Shown: piece after piece, positions 26,601 through 37,400 of the stretch
How the letters are laid out: each line of letters begins with the position of its first letter
Numbering within the stretch: position 1 is the stretch's first letter
Assembly: GCA_963693305.1 (NCBI GenBank)
Contig: OY855904.1
Coordinates: 38,507,417-38,571,416 of the forward strand
Length of the DNA: 64,000 nucleotides
Source of the DNA: Meandrina meandrites
Lineage: Eukaryota; Cnidaria; Anthozoa; Scleractinia; Meandrinidae
Reading direction: 5' to 3'
The notes under the pieces: generated by a model
What the model saw: only the letters and a program-made list of their open reading frames with translations
Database searches by the model: none
Told to the model about the DNA's origin: nothing
Translations under genes and position numbers: made by a program

Positions 26601-27821
26601 CTCTGAGTCTGTAGTGGGCTTGGAGATGTTGGCTGGGTAGTCAACTGGTGTCCGTTGTTCGTTAAAACGGCCTTTCAACAAGGCTTGCAATAGTTTTCTC
26701 TGTTTCCTGTACTTTGTTTCATTTTTGTTTTTCACTGAACGTGGGTTATTCAACATTTTAGTTGTTTTGAACAAGTAGTCATTTGTAAAAGGTCCTTAGT
26801 TACCTCCCACATGAGCGACGTATCCGTCTCGGCAGTGACGTCACTGGGTTTTACCACGTCGCCTTGATAGGGCCCCATCCATGTTCCTTCAGGAATGACT
26901 TGCTTTGTGCGGATACCATATTTACAACCAGTTCTTGAAGGGCACAGCTGGAGTTCATCTGGACAGGACTTTTTGGCAAAAGTGAGCTTTTCGCCGTGAA
27001 CCTTCCCTCCGGCTTTGGAAGAAGTTGGCAATGAATATGGTAAGTATAAAATAATTATAAAATAATTATAAATAAAAATAATAATATTATTATTCATTCA
27101 AAACATTTCTCCGTTTCTGATTGGCTTTAAATCCCCGGTTAATTCCAGCTAACCGGCTAGCACCGACCAAATTTGGAAGACGTTTCTATTATTGGACGAT
27201 TGACGTCAATCGTCCAAAAATAGAGAAAATTATTGGATGAAAGACATCACACAGTAACAGCTTTTAGGCCAAACAGCTAGAAAGCGCGCAAATGGCCGCA
27301 ATGTTTAAATAATGCGACGAAAACATTTCCAAATTATTAAACAAAAAAGGCTTCGTCTAAACGTCTTCATGACACCCTTTGAGGTGCACAATGCGGTCTC
27401 GTCACGTTACAAAACTTCCGTGCTAGAGAAGTTATGATATAGCCTCCCACACTGCTAAATTTTCTTTGTTGTGCTTTTTTGATTGTTTGCCCGACCGGCC
27501 GAGCCACCTTCACGAGAGAAAAGCGATGGGAAAGGAAACATTTTTTGGAAAAATAAACTAGTCCGCTTTGTTTAATGTTATGTCTCTTTCAATAAATCAG
27601 TACCTGCTATTACCATCACATGTCACGTTATTTCCTTTACATCCAATGGCAGCACTGGCCTTCAAGTTTCTTGGCATGGCTTTGTCTTGTGTTTCAAAAC
27701 GTTGATACAAGCACTTGCATAAGTTGTCATATGTAAACGAAAATGGCGTGCTGCCTGATGAGGCCCTCGACAAAGCCTCCAATTTGGCAGGAAACTGCTG
27801 CAAGCGAGGACTAGAGCCCAT
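23686..27821 (-). CDS. PRDM paralog C: PR-domain protein without zinc fingers
   Basis: Exons in coding order are 27614-27821, 26804-27012, 24722-24983 and 23686-23999. Phases run 1, 0, 1 as in the paralogs, giving about 330 residues. Exon 1 carries the N-terminal motif FTYDNLCKCLYQR. The first half of the PR domain is diverged: the loop [10 protein letters not shown] of the others is replaced by a shorter SRTGCKYGI, but GTWMGPYQG and SLMWE remain. The second half is well conserved ([30 protein letters not shown]). Exon 4 is a 104-residue basic linker ending in a stop, with no C2H2 motif. The true first-exon donor is taken as GATG/GTAATA because it keeps phase 1; CAG/GTACTG six bases downstream would not. 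It could be a PR-only regulator or a gene that has lost its DNA-binding half. A minor alternative is a donor at GCAAA/GTAAAC feeding an unseen exon. Confidence 0.75.
25470..26774 (-). pseudogene. Older Penelope-like (GIY-YIG) fragment split by the nested insertion
   Basis: The upstream part (26,774 to about 26,484) encodes HFLANDHPANDITPIPLKRI and then SNRDSVRKAREAYL. The downstream part (from about 25,783) continues with RGHTLEPLGMNKK. I recognise this as the C-terminal end of a retroelement GIY-YIG domain, interrupted at the target-site duplication described for 25,784-26,495. It is inactive, and the attribution rests on memory of family motifs. Confidence 0.5.
25784..26495 (-). pseudogene. 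Penelope-like element fragment with GIY-YIG nuclease relic, nested insertion
   Basis: On the minus strand, near 26,350 down to 26,190, translation gives CRIKFIFPCKDRLNRL, a stop, then CWDCDAFYIGKTKGRLHDR and KVEHFKAL. This is a GIY-YIG endonuclease motif as found in Penelope-like retroelements. Stops interrupt the frame. Near-identical inverted repeats of about 40 bases around CATAACACATGGACTAC lie near each end. The whole segment is flanked by a perfect 10-base direct repeat, GAGATATGCT (25,774-25,783 and 26,496-26,505). It lies in intron 2 of PRDM C. Confidence 0.65.
27192..27217. promoter_or_regulatory. Perfect palindrome centred on a CRE-type TGACGTCA
   Basis: The two 13-base halves TTGGACGATTGAC and GTCAATCGTCCAA are exact reverse complements. 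The centre (27,201-27,208) is TGACGTCA, the consensus for CREB/ATF dimers. It lies in intron 1 of PRDM C. It may equally be a small foldback repeat. Confidence 0.4.
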
Positions 27822-30800
27822 TGTCGCCGCTAACTGGAAATAAGAAATACAATTAAAAGGCTGCGATGAAGAGCAATTTGGTCAGTTTCCAAAATTAGCA
27901 CCAAAGCTTAATGTTTTTATTTTTAAATTAGAGCGTAGTCAATATGTTCTTTTGAACAATCCTTAAAGTGAGTTTTATTGTAACAAAGACATTTTACACG
28001 TCAGTCCGCCCCCGTTCTCATTCAACTTGTCGAAAACATAGTAACGTATGGAAAGCAGTTATACAACTAGTGGTAACAAATGTTACATATTGCGTAAAAA
28101 AACCGCCTTCTCTTAATATTGCAACTATTTGCTACAAATTGCTCTAGCATTAAAACTTTTTACAAAGTTTAATCCGGTAGCAGAGCAGTTAATTTATTCC
28201 TTGCGTTGTTCCGGCCCAGACAAAAGAAATTCCTGAATAATTTTACAACTTTCATAGCCTTTGGGCAACTCAAAATGTAAATTCGAAAACACAAAATGCC
28301 ACTTGAAATGTTGGAAGTTTTGCCGTGTAGAAGTAGAAAACTAGCAAGAAAGAGCTGGCTTGAAATAAAACTGACCATTGTCTAAATAATATGAATCTAG
28401 CTAGTCTAAAATTTATCGGTTGTTGACATATTACGCAACGATGATTTTTACATCAAAACAGCATTATCTTTAGAATGTTTAAAAATGGATTGATCCCTGA
28501 TAGATATCGAATTGGAAGGAAAATTCTACTCTGCAATCAAATAATCAATTCCCTTTAGCGAATCATCTGTCCAGACATAAGGAATGAAAACGAAAGTATA
28601 TGCTTGAAGAACTCGAGGCCATTATATGATCACAAACAAGGCATACAAACATACTTCGACGAGCTATTAGAAACGTTTGATGAATTAATAACAGAATCGT
28701 TTGAAACAATATCGTGTGAAGGGAAACAATTTAGTTTATCAAAATTCGTGACTGAGTTTTTAAATTTGTTGCTGGGTCGTTCGAGTTTCGACTCACTCAC
28801 CCGTACCTCCTGGAAAAATGGCGACTGGCGTTCAACAGAGAATGCTGCCAGACAAATTACCACAGCCTCTTGAATAAGTGTTTTTCGTAGGCTGTGTTCA
28901 AGGTCTTGACGCTATAAACGTTCGCGTCGTTTCGGTCCAAACAAAGTGGATGACTGCAGTCCCTAGTCATGCTTTGCTAATTCCCTTTATTGTCAACACA
29001 TTTGATGAACCGTAAGTCATGCATTGCAAATTTAAAATGTTGAACGTTCAATATGCTAGGTGTCAGGTTTTGCCAAATCATTTGTCTGCCGTGAGGGTGC
29101 TCAAATATGACATGGCGTACAAAAATATTATTCAGACACCAAATATTTAAGGCGATTTTTAACAGGGTTCAAAAAAAGGCCCAAAAAAAGACAGGCCCAA
29201 AACAAGGCAGCCTCACCATTGAACACGAAAACGAACAAGTTTGAATGACGCATTCTCGTGGTACCCTCAGGGCCTTGTCTAACGGAAGGACGCCGTTGAC
29301 AAATGGTACAATAGGATAACAAGGGCTGTTTTACGGTTGCGTAGTGATCTTTTGTGGATGATAAAACGCATATTATTTAATCGGAATGGTTCCCACGCAG
29401 TAGTAAGGTCTGCCAAAAATTTCGATATCGCCATTCTTCATTGTCAGTAAAAGTCATACACCGAAAACATTTTCATATCCCTAAACGATCTGTGTAGTGT
29501 TTATTGCGATTGAATTTACCTCAAGAATCGAACTTAAATCTAGATAGATGCCCAGGCAAATAGATTTGTAAAAAAATTGATCAATATTGGTGCATATTGA
29601 AGAATGTATATTTAATAAGCGCTAGCTACACATCCATTTCAGCACTATAAAACACAAGCTGAAGCTTTCTTGTTAATAGTGATCAATAATGCATGAATGG
29701 CCATGCTAAAATTTTTAAAAAAAGTATTAATTTTTGATAATATCAATCAATCTGCAGCTTGCGAAAAGCCCAACCGAACAGACTATCTTGTTTGGAAAAA
29801 TTGAAAATATTAACTATAGAACTGAACTATTTACACTTGACTAAAATATCATTTGTTTCGCGCGCTCAGTTTGACCCATGCTGTACTTACAATTATGTTT
29901 ATCGAACGCCAACTAATTCCTTCCATACAAGCCCGGCCTCTTTTCAGTGAAAGGCAAAATTTCTGCCGATAAGCCTCCGAAATTAAGCCCACAAAAAACC
30001 CCTTGGGAACAACAAAAAAAAAGAATTTTACCAACGTTAAGTTCTGCTCTTGTTTGAAATCAATATAGTAATTAAAACTACAAAAAACAGATCTTCTTGT
30101 AACAGTGTTTTTAAGTTCTGCCCTGTGACACAAATGCCTAAGGCAAGATGCATGTCAAAAACAAAAATCGAATACAGATATCTATAATTAAAACAATTTC
30201 AGTGAAGTTTACAAGAAAGTCGCATGAAGTTTTCAAATTTCCCCTGTCCGAATGTTTGCGGTATTCGTGAATTTTATGGGGGGGAAATGAGGAAAGTGGT
30301 TAACAACCAGCAATAATTTGGAATAATGATTGATCTACTTTTGCCTGCACGGCAGTCAGGTAATTTATTTATTTAAAACACATATATCTTGACTATCTTA
30401 GGTTAGTTACCTTAATGGGAGAGACGTTCTGGCAGAATATTAGGCCCTGAGTCGCCCTTAGTCGTGACAAAAACGGGTGAATAAAGTACAGCCCAGCTGC
30501 AGCCGGAACGCGCTTGATTAAAAACAGATTTATAACTTCATGGCGTGAAAAAAGAATTGTATAAACTTTACCTGGTTCAATACCTAGAAAACACAGAATA
30601 GGCTGTCGTCTTTGTGTAGTAAAAACATACAATTGCACTCGGTAGAGTACAAGTATTTATTATTTGTACTCTAAAAGACCTGCTTAACAAGTTTTCTGTT
30701 GTCGTGCGCGCAGTAGCGATTAATAGAGGCTCACACGGTTAAAATGACTCAGAATTGGTAATAAATCTCCCATTAGACGATAAGTGTGAAGCATCATTAA

Positions 30801-30895
30801 GTCATTTGCATTTTGACTCGCCCTAGGGTTCGCCAGAATACTGCAAGACTCGTAAAAATATACTTACTTTATTACGCACTAAAATAAGTAAAATA

Positions 30896-31090
30896 TTAAA
30901 GAAATAAAAAACGCGCCTGAGTGCATTGTTGAGTTATATAAGCACGCGGGAATTTTTAAGAACACGAGAGAAGTGCATAGAGAAGCACGAGGCGTAGCCG
31001 AGTGCTTCTCGCACTTCTCGAGTGTTCTTAAAAATTCCCAAGTGCTTATATAACTCAACAATGCACGAGGACAAGTTCTTTATTTCTTTT
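30896..31090. repeat. Palindromic foldback element
   Basis: Arms of about 85 bases share AGTGCATTGTTGAGTTATAT, GGGAATTTTTAAGAACAC and GAGAAGCAC. The centre is GAGGCGTAGCCGAGT. Mismatches are few, so it is a fairly young copy. It has no coding capacity. Confidence 0.8.
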
Positions 31091-31255
31091 ATAAAATGTT
31101 AAAGAAATTGCGTGCGCTAAAACTTGTGACGTAAGCAGCGTGCATTATAGCTCCATAAAGCACGCGCGTGACGTAAGCAGCGTGCTTTATGGAGCTATAA
31201 TGAACTCGAACTGGCCAATCACAGCGCGCGCAATTTCTCGATGATTTTATAAATA
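31085..31255. repeat. Second palindromic element adjoining the first
   Basis: The outer inverted ends are TTTTATAAAAT...AGAAATTGCG and its complement near 31,255. An inner palindrome runs around ATTATAGCTCCATAAAGCACG. A direct repeat GTGACGTAAGCAGCGTGC occurs twice (about 31,128 and 31,168). Confidence 0.65.
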
Positions 31256-32789
31256 CATATATATGTTTCTATTGATAAGTTATTGTAAAATATAAGGGTT
31301 TTTGCGTCAGTCGGTAAAAACGTGGGCATTATTCCGATTTATGATCTGTTAAGTACCTGACGTCAGCCTTGTAATACGTCAGTCCCATTTATATTAATAA
31401 CGGATTGGGCAGAATAGCAACGCTGATGTCAGTAAATTCATCAGGAAAGGTTTTATCCCAATTTGTTTTCACAATAACGAACTAAATGGGCCGAGTGATC
31501 GTATGGTTATTTTTTCAAGAGAAAGACTGGTGTTCGACAAACGGGGATAAGAGAAAACATGCTCACCTTTTCAATCTTTACTGTAAAAGCTACAAAGTCT
31601 TCTTACCGTATAATATTCGTTTACAGAGTTACCTGTCCTCGTTTTTCTTGTTTTTTAAGCTACTGTGTCCGTAAAAAAAATTGTATGTAGTTGCCGGTCT
31701 TGCGGCTAGTCTAAACTACTGGCGTGGGAAGGGTGGACTTGTGCCATAATTTGCGGAACTGAATTTTGTCTCCAAATACGGTTTAGTTAGTTTAAAGTTG
31801 TCGACACAACCCGTATCTTGGGACTAAAGGTCCACATGTGTGGGCGTGTCGGCGTCGTGTTGGGCTTTTCTCGTAGCCCCCAATAGAAAATAATCATTTT
31901 AAAGTTTCTTTTAATTTGTAAGTAATTTGTGCATAAAAAAATGACTCCAGTATCGTGACATACGTTTTCCCATGCACATTGTGACTTATTCAGTGTCAAT
32001 GTGATTCCGGCGGAAGTCTTGTGGTTTGTGCGTGAATGGACCAACTGACTCTTCAAAGTGGGAGAGTTCTTATTCCTTTACGCGATGCAGGATGGTTTGA
32101 AAATCCACACCCGTCTGGTTACGAGTATCTTTTCTGGCAAAGTTTTCCAGTAAGCATCAGCTTAAACACGGTCATGTCACAAGAGCGGAAACGTCTCAGG
32201 AAGTACTTCTCCTTCGCGCGCGGCAGTTGTGACTCATTAGCACTGGCGCATAACCGAGCTAAGCACGGATGGTGAAAAATTAAACCTAACTTTTTCAAGT
32301 GGGTAATCGTGTTACGGATTTTAATTAAATTTTAACATACGAAAATGACCACCAACTTGAGTGAAATACAAAAATAAACCACTTAAAACCGTGCAGGATC
32401 ATTTCAATAACACAGCAAATGCAAAAAAGGTACGGATGGACAAAAATGGAGAAAGATTAAATCGGAATTCGATATGGGCTTTAGCAAAACAACTGAACAG
32501 TTTTCAAAGTTAATCCCGTTAGCTTATAACTTTAAATTATAACGCCAACATATTTGGTTGTAATGAAGTTTTGGCTTTGTCATTATAGATCGATCCGCAC
32601 AAGTATTCTTCGCTTACAATCATGGCGAGCATTTCCGTGACAGTTCTTTCTAGTGAATCCAACCCAGTTGAAGTCTGTTGGTTCCAGATTGGATTTGAAA
32701 AATGATTGAGTCATTTAGTACACATATTTGTCAATCACAACAGGACAGAAAGAATAAAATTCGTTCTTACCCAAATTTCAGCCTTGGGT

Positions 32790-32953
32790 TAGCCTGTTCC
32801 AGGCTCTCGGTAGTTGGCAGCGAGTGAAAAAAGCGGGCGAGCGAGGAAAAAACGGGGGGAGACTCCGCTCGCCTTAGTCTTCCCCTCGGTTTTTTCTTCT
32901 CTCGCCCGCGTTTTTCGCTCGCTCCCAACTACCGAAAGCCTGGAACAGGCTAT
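32790..32953. mobile_element. Foldback MITE with 10-bp target-site duplication (Mutator-like)
   Basis: The ends TAGCCTGTTCCAGGCT and its complement continue into arms of about 70 bases. The direct repeat AGCCTTGGGT flanks it exactly at 32,780-32,789 and 32,954-32,963. A 9-11 bp duplication with long inverted arms is typical of Mutator-like elements. It is non-autonomous. Confidence 0.7.
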
Positions 32954-33383
32954 AGCCTTGGGTAAGTTCTTAGGATGCTTTTTAATTTTTGGCCTTTTTC
33001 AGCCTCGACGTGCTTATAAAAAGAGTGTATTTACTTTAAACAAAGAAAATGCAATTCGATGCAAAGTTATTGTGTTGCTGTTTTCAGCTTGAAGACACTG
33101 GGTGGATTTTATCCTCAACGTTTTTATAAAAACGATTCTTGTAAAGAAAAGAGTGCCTATGAAAGTCACAATATCGCACCTGCTTGTCTAAGCACCACAC
33201 CACTGAATTCCTGGATTCGTTTGACAATCAGAATACGATAAATTTCTAAGCTGTGCGATTCTATATTTTATCCTGTAAAAAAGACTAGTTGGAAATAACA
33301 CTGATCCTTCGACTTACATGCCTGGGTGAATGAGCCCCAAAGCTACAATCAGAACATCACTCAAGTCATGTTGAGGTAATATG

Positions 33384-33519
33384 TCAAACACGAGAGAGAG
33401 TGTTTCATCACATTTCCAAACACCGAGAAGAAGGTTGAAAATATGACGTGAAGCGGAGTATTTGTGACGAAATTCAAGGTGTTAGGATAGCCGATGAAAC
33501 ACTGTCTCGAGTGTTTGAT
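33384..33519. mobile_element. MITE, TCAAACACGAG family, copy 1
   Basis: Inverted ends TCAAACACGAGAGAGAGTG and its near complement enclose AGTGTTTCATCACATTTCCA, which is also found in the second copy at 54,597-54,725. It is non-coding. Confidence 0.6.
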
Positions 33520-34296
33520 ATATCTTCCCAATCAAAACTAAAACTAAGTAGTAAATGAGAAATAAAACCGTAAAAATCTACATCAGATTTCGAAACAACC
33601 GTCACGGTTCTGATTTCCTTTGTTTTAACTTGAGGAATTATTGATGAGTTTCAAAAGTCCACTTCGAACCAATTGAGCAAAAACATGACGGTTGCTCACT
33701 GATTTTTTCATTTAAAACACAAATCGAGCCATGAACAAAAACACAACTTGGGCGTAGCGTGCATTGTTCGTGGATAAAGTCGGAATTAAGCGAGCACCGA
33801 AGCCGCGAGACGCTAGGGGTGTTTGGGGGTGTTCGCCCCAAGAAATTTTTATTTTGGGGGGCTAGGAAATGCCATTTTCCACGATTTCCTGGGGACAGTT
33901 TCATAAATATTTAGTAAATTATGTTTAAATGTCAACCTTTGGCAGAGTTACACGAGGTTAAATAGGAGAGACTAAAACACAGTGTTTACTAGGAAAGGGC
34001 GAGACGTCTCCCCTTCAGAAGGGCAAATTCCAAAACCATATTGTCATTATTGTCGACATCTTTATGCTTATGAATGTAGGGAACTGCCAGGAAGGACAAA
34101 TCACAGAATACGTAAACAGAGTGCAAGGGCCACATATATACATTGTCGTAACGATGACTGGGTTTTTAACTTCCGTATTAAACTTAATGGCGTTTTTGAT
34201 ATTCGCAAAGCTTTCATTCTGTAATTCATAAATGATATCAAAAAATCGCAGCAACGTAATGAGAAAAAACTCTGTTAAACCGGCTGGTTTAATTAT

Positions 34297-34400
34297 AAAA
34301 GACACTTTTCGCCAATAAATGTATTAACTATTTTAGCTTTCCGTAGGTACGCACGTGCGTATATAAATCGTATATGGTCGCTGCGCTGACAAACCCACCA
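34297..34400 (+). mobile_element. Short dispersed element (copy 2 of 2)
   Basis: Plus-strand counterpart of 20,003-20,105, with TTTTCGCCAATAAATGTAT at its left and ATATGGTCGCTGCGCTGAC at its right. It contains the short palindrome GTACGCACGTGCG. Confidence 0.5.
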
Positions 34401-37400
34401 AAACCAGTCCATTCACTCCTTTTAACGACAGTTTCGTCGATTAAATTTTCACCAATTTGTTTTGCAGTTGAGGTACTCTTATTAACCGGTAAATATAATC
34501 AAAACTAGGGAACTACAAACCCAATTCATTACCTCCCGGATTCCTTCCGTTCTTCTTGGGCTTTTTAACAAGTATCATAAAATTGGGGGTGTTCCCCTTA
34601 AGATCTTAAAAGCTCATCTCCGAGTTAGTTCCAAACATTCTAATTTTAAATCGTCATTTATAATCTTCACTTTCTGTTATTTATTAAGGTCACTAATCCA
34701 CCCATTGTCCTTTCCACTTTTGTAATTAACTGGTGATAAAAGAAACTAAAAGGTTAATGGAACTTTTCAAAATTTGTACTGTTGGTATGTGAAAGGATTA
34801 CTGTTTTCTGTGGAAGCTATACGGAAGGGTTACCTGCTTCTGTTAAATGGTATTTTTAAATGGGTAAGGGTTTGGACCTACCTCGTGTTGGAGATGTAGG
34901 AGCCTCCCCTCCCTTCTCCCGATGTTTTATGTGTCTCTGTAAGCAAATATTGGCTTTGATTTTAGAAGTCAAGTCTCGGTCGTTTCCGGATCTATTTATA
35001 GCTAGTGCTGAAGAACGAGATTTGGGAGCTGTGGGCACGCGACTTAAAGTTCGGTGTGCTACAGGAACAAGGAAGGCAAAGCGCATTGGAGAACTGATTC
35101 CCGCCTCTTTTCGCTATTTCTCAGGAAATCCTCGTGCCATGTGCATACCAAATCTGGGAAAAAAAGGCATTTATGTGAAACGCTTTGCATGTGAAGATGC
35201 ATGTTAGTGCGAACATGACCTCCACTATGTCTCTGCACAAAAGATGTTGACCAAATGCCCGTAAAAATGTTTTGCTCCATAATCTGTTAATTTGTTTGTT
35301 TAAGTGAAAACCGTGACAGTTCAGTTCAAGTAGACGAAGAACCTAGTGAATGATTGTGTAAATATTGATTCGAGTCGCTTATCAGCGGAAACTGAGCCGA
35401 GTTTTATCACTGTCTGAACCGACGTAGAACTGGAATTCTTATCTTCACAAAAATGATATCGTAAAATCTAATTAAGAATGCGACAGTTAAATAATGGTCG
35501 TCTGAGGTTATCAATTTCCAATCATTTCAAATTTTTATGATTGGTACGGCCGTCATGCCCCACACGCCTGCACGCAAACGCCACTTGTGACGAAAACAAC
35601 ATTGTATATTTCCTTACCTTGTCAATCCACGTACCAAAGCCAGTGTTATCATTTTAATGGTATTCCATGACTTTTTGGGGACTTGTTTTTCTTGCCACAT
35701 GTTATTTTTATTCGGCCTGGTGAGACGCATACGGTATTTTATGCCACAGACATATCAGACTCGCATATAAGGCGTGCGATACGAGATTTGGCAGTGTCCC
35801 AAGAATTGAGAGCTGTCAAAAACTTTTGACGTTATTCTAGGATGATTGACGGATTCGTCGACCTGAGAGAAAAACGCGAATTAAAAAACATGCCGCTAGC
35901 TGCCCAAGCCAAATCCTTTGTTGTTATTATCGGGTAACAAAGCAAGGTAGACCTGAGCAAAGGATCACTTTTGGGTGGGCAGTTAAAACACAGAGTCGTT
36001 TGGTTGATTCTAAAATCAAGCATAACCGCTTTGAAAGGTTTTGGAAAAGAAAAAATTGTGCTACACAAAACAGTTGGTAAGTGATTTTAAGATTTGCGTG
36101 AGCTGTGCTATAACTAATTGGAACCAGTGTATTGTTAACAATGCTAGACATTTAACTTGATATGTAAGTTCTCTTCTTGAAAATGCGATGTAATATTTTT
36201 CTTACGTTTATTTCTGCGAAAAGAAATTTCGGGTACACGATACACAAGCAGTTATATATCGTAAATGTAACAATTAAATGAGGATTATTTAGTTATTATT
36301 TTTTCTGAAAATAGCTTTCTTTTGAGCAACGCGTATCAAGCAGCTTCGATGTTAGAAAACAACTCAAGTGTATTTTTAAAAAGTTATCTGCCCTGTTAAA
36401 AACATTTACGGCTGACACAGTTTTGTGATGGAGTGTGGTCTTGTGACTACTCAGTTGTTAATCTTTTTCTGCTCTCGTCCGGCGGCTTCAGCTTCCGTGG
36501 TCCCCGAGATACAATTACTGATTTGGCATTTGACTCGTTACTTAAGATAAGAAAAACGCCTTCAACTAAGGTACCAACCTTTTTTTCAATAAAATATTTC
36601 ACAAATTAAAACTTATTAGGCAATCGAATGCGCGCAGAATTCTTATTGTAAAGTTGCGACATAGCACGCATTTTTACGCAATTGTTGAGTGGTGTATTTC
36701 ACACGTGGAAAGTTTATACTGTAAACAGTTATTAAACACACTGTTTTTTTCTTGTTAGCTGTACCGTAGTCATCAGCACCTTATAGGGCGGGACCTAACG
36801 CGTCCCATTCAAGCCAAATTCCTTCTCGTACGCTCTCCTGACATGGATATCTAAGACGAAGATTAACTCATCCAAAAGAAAGCTATCCCTGTTTTTCAAT
36901 GAACACCATTCTTCTGTAATCTGCGGGAGTGTCATTCATTAATTAATCTGGCGTAAAACATTCAAGAGAGGAATGTATCTCTGCGAACATAAGCAGTCTT
37001 TGGAAATATTGTTCTAAGCACCTATTGTTTCTTTGAAAATGCCGACACAGCCGGATCTTGCGTGCAAGCATAGCGGGTTGTGGAAAGTAAATTTGTATGC
37101 GGAAATCTGCAAAAAATTCAATAATTTAAAAAATAAGGCGGAAGAATTCACCATGCATAAAAAATTGCTCTGCTGTACCATTTTTGGGTTTTAATCTTCC
37201 TTGTTATCGATTTAACTATTTATTCGGGCTCAACTCCAAGCGCTTTCTTTCCGGAACATTAATACTGAGCTATTTAAAAGATAACAAATCGTTATTTGCC
37301 GAAGGCAGAAATTTCATATCTATCTGCAACACGAAGCCGTGCTTTTGTTAAATACCTGCTTAATCATATGATAAAGGAAGTTCTTAAACTTATCTCATTT

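Noticed and set aside
28604..28873. 89-codon Glu/Leu/Thr-rich frame (TYFDELLETFDELITESFE)
   Set aside because: Opposite strand is equally open, and there are no family resemblance or splice signals that I could trust.
31128..31190. Spaced direct repeat GTGACGTAAGCAGCGTGC considered as CRISPR-like
   Set aside because: Only two copies, inside a foldback repeat of an animal genome.
34860..35207. 115-codon plus-strand open frame
   Set aside because: No domain or signal peptide recognised, and an equally open frame on the other strand. Likely chance or repeat-derived.
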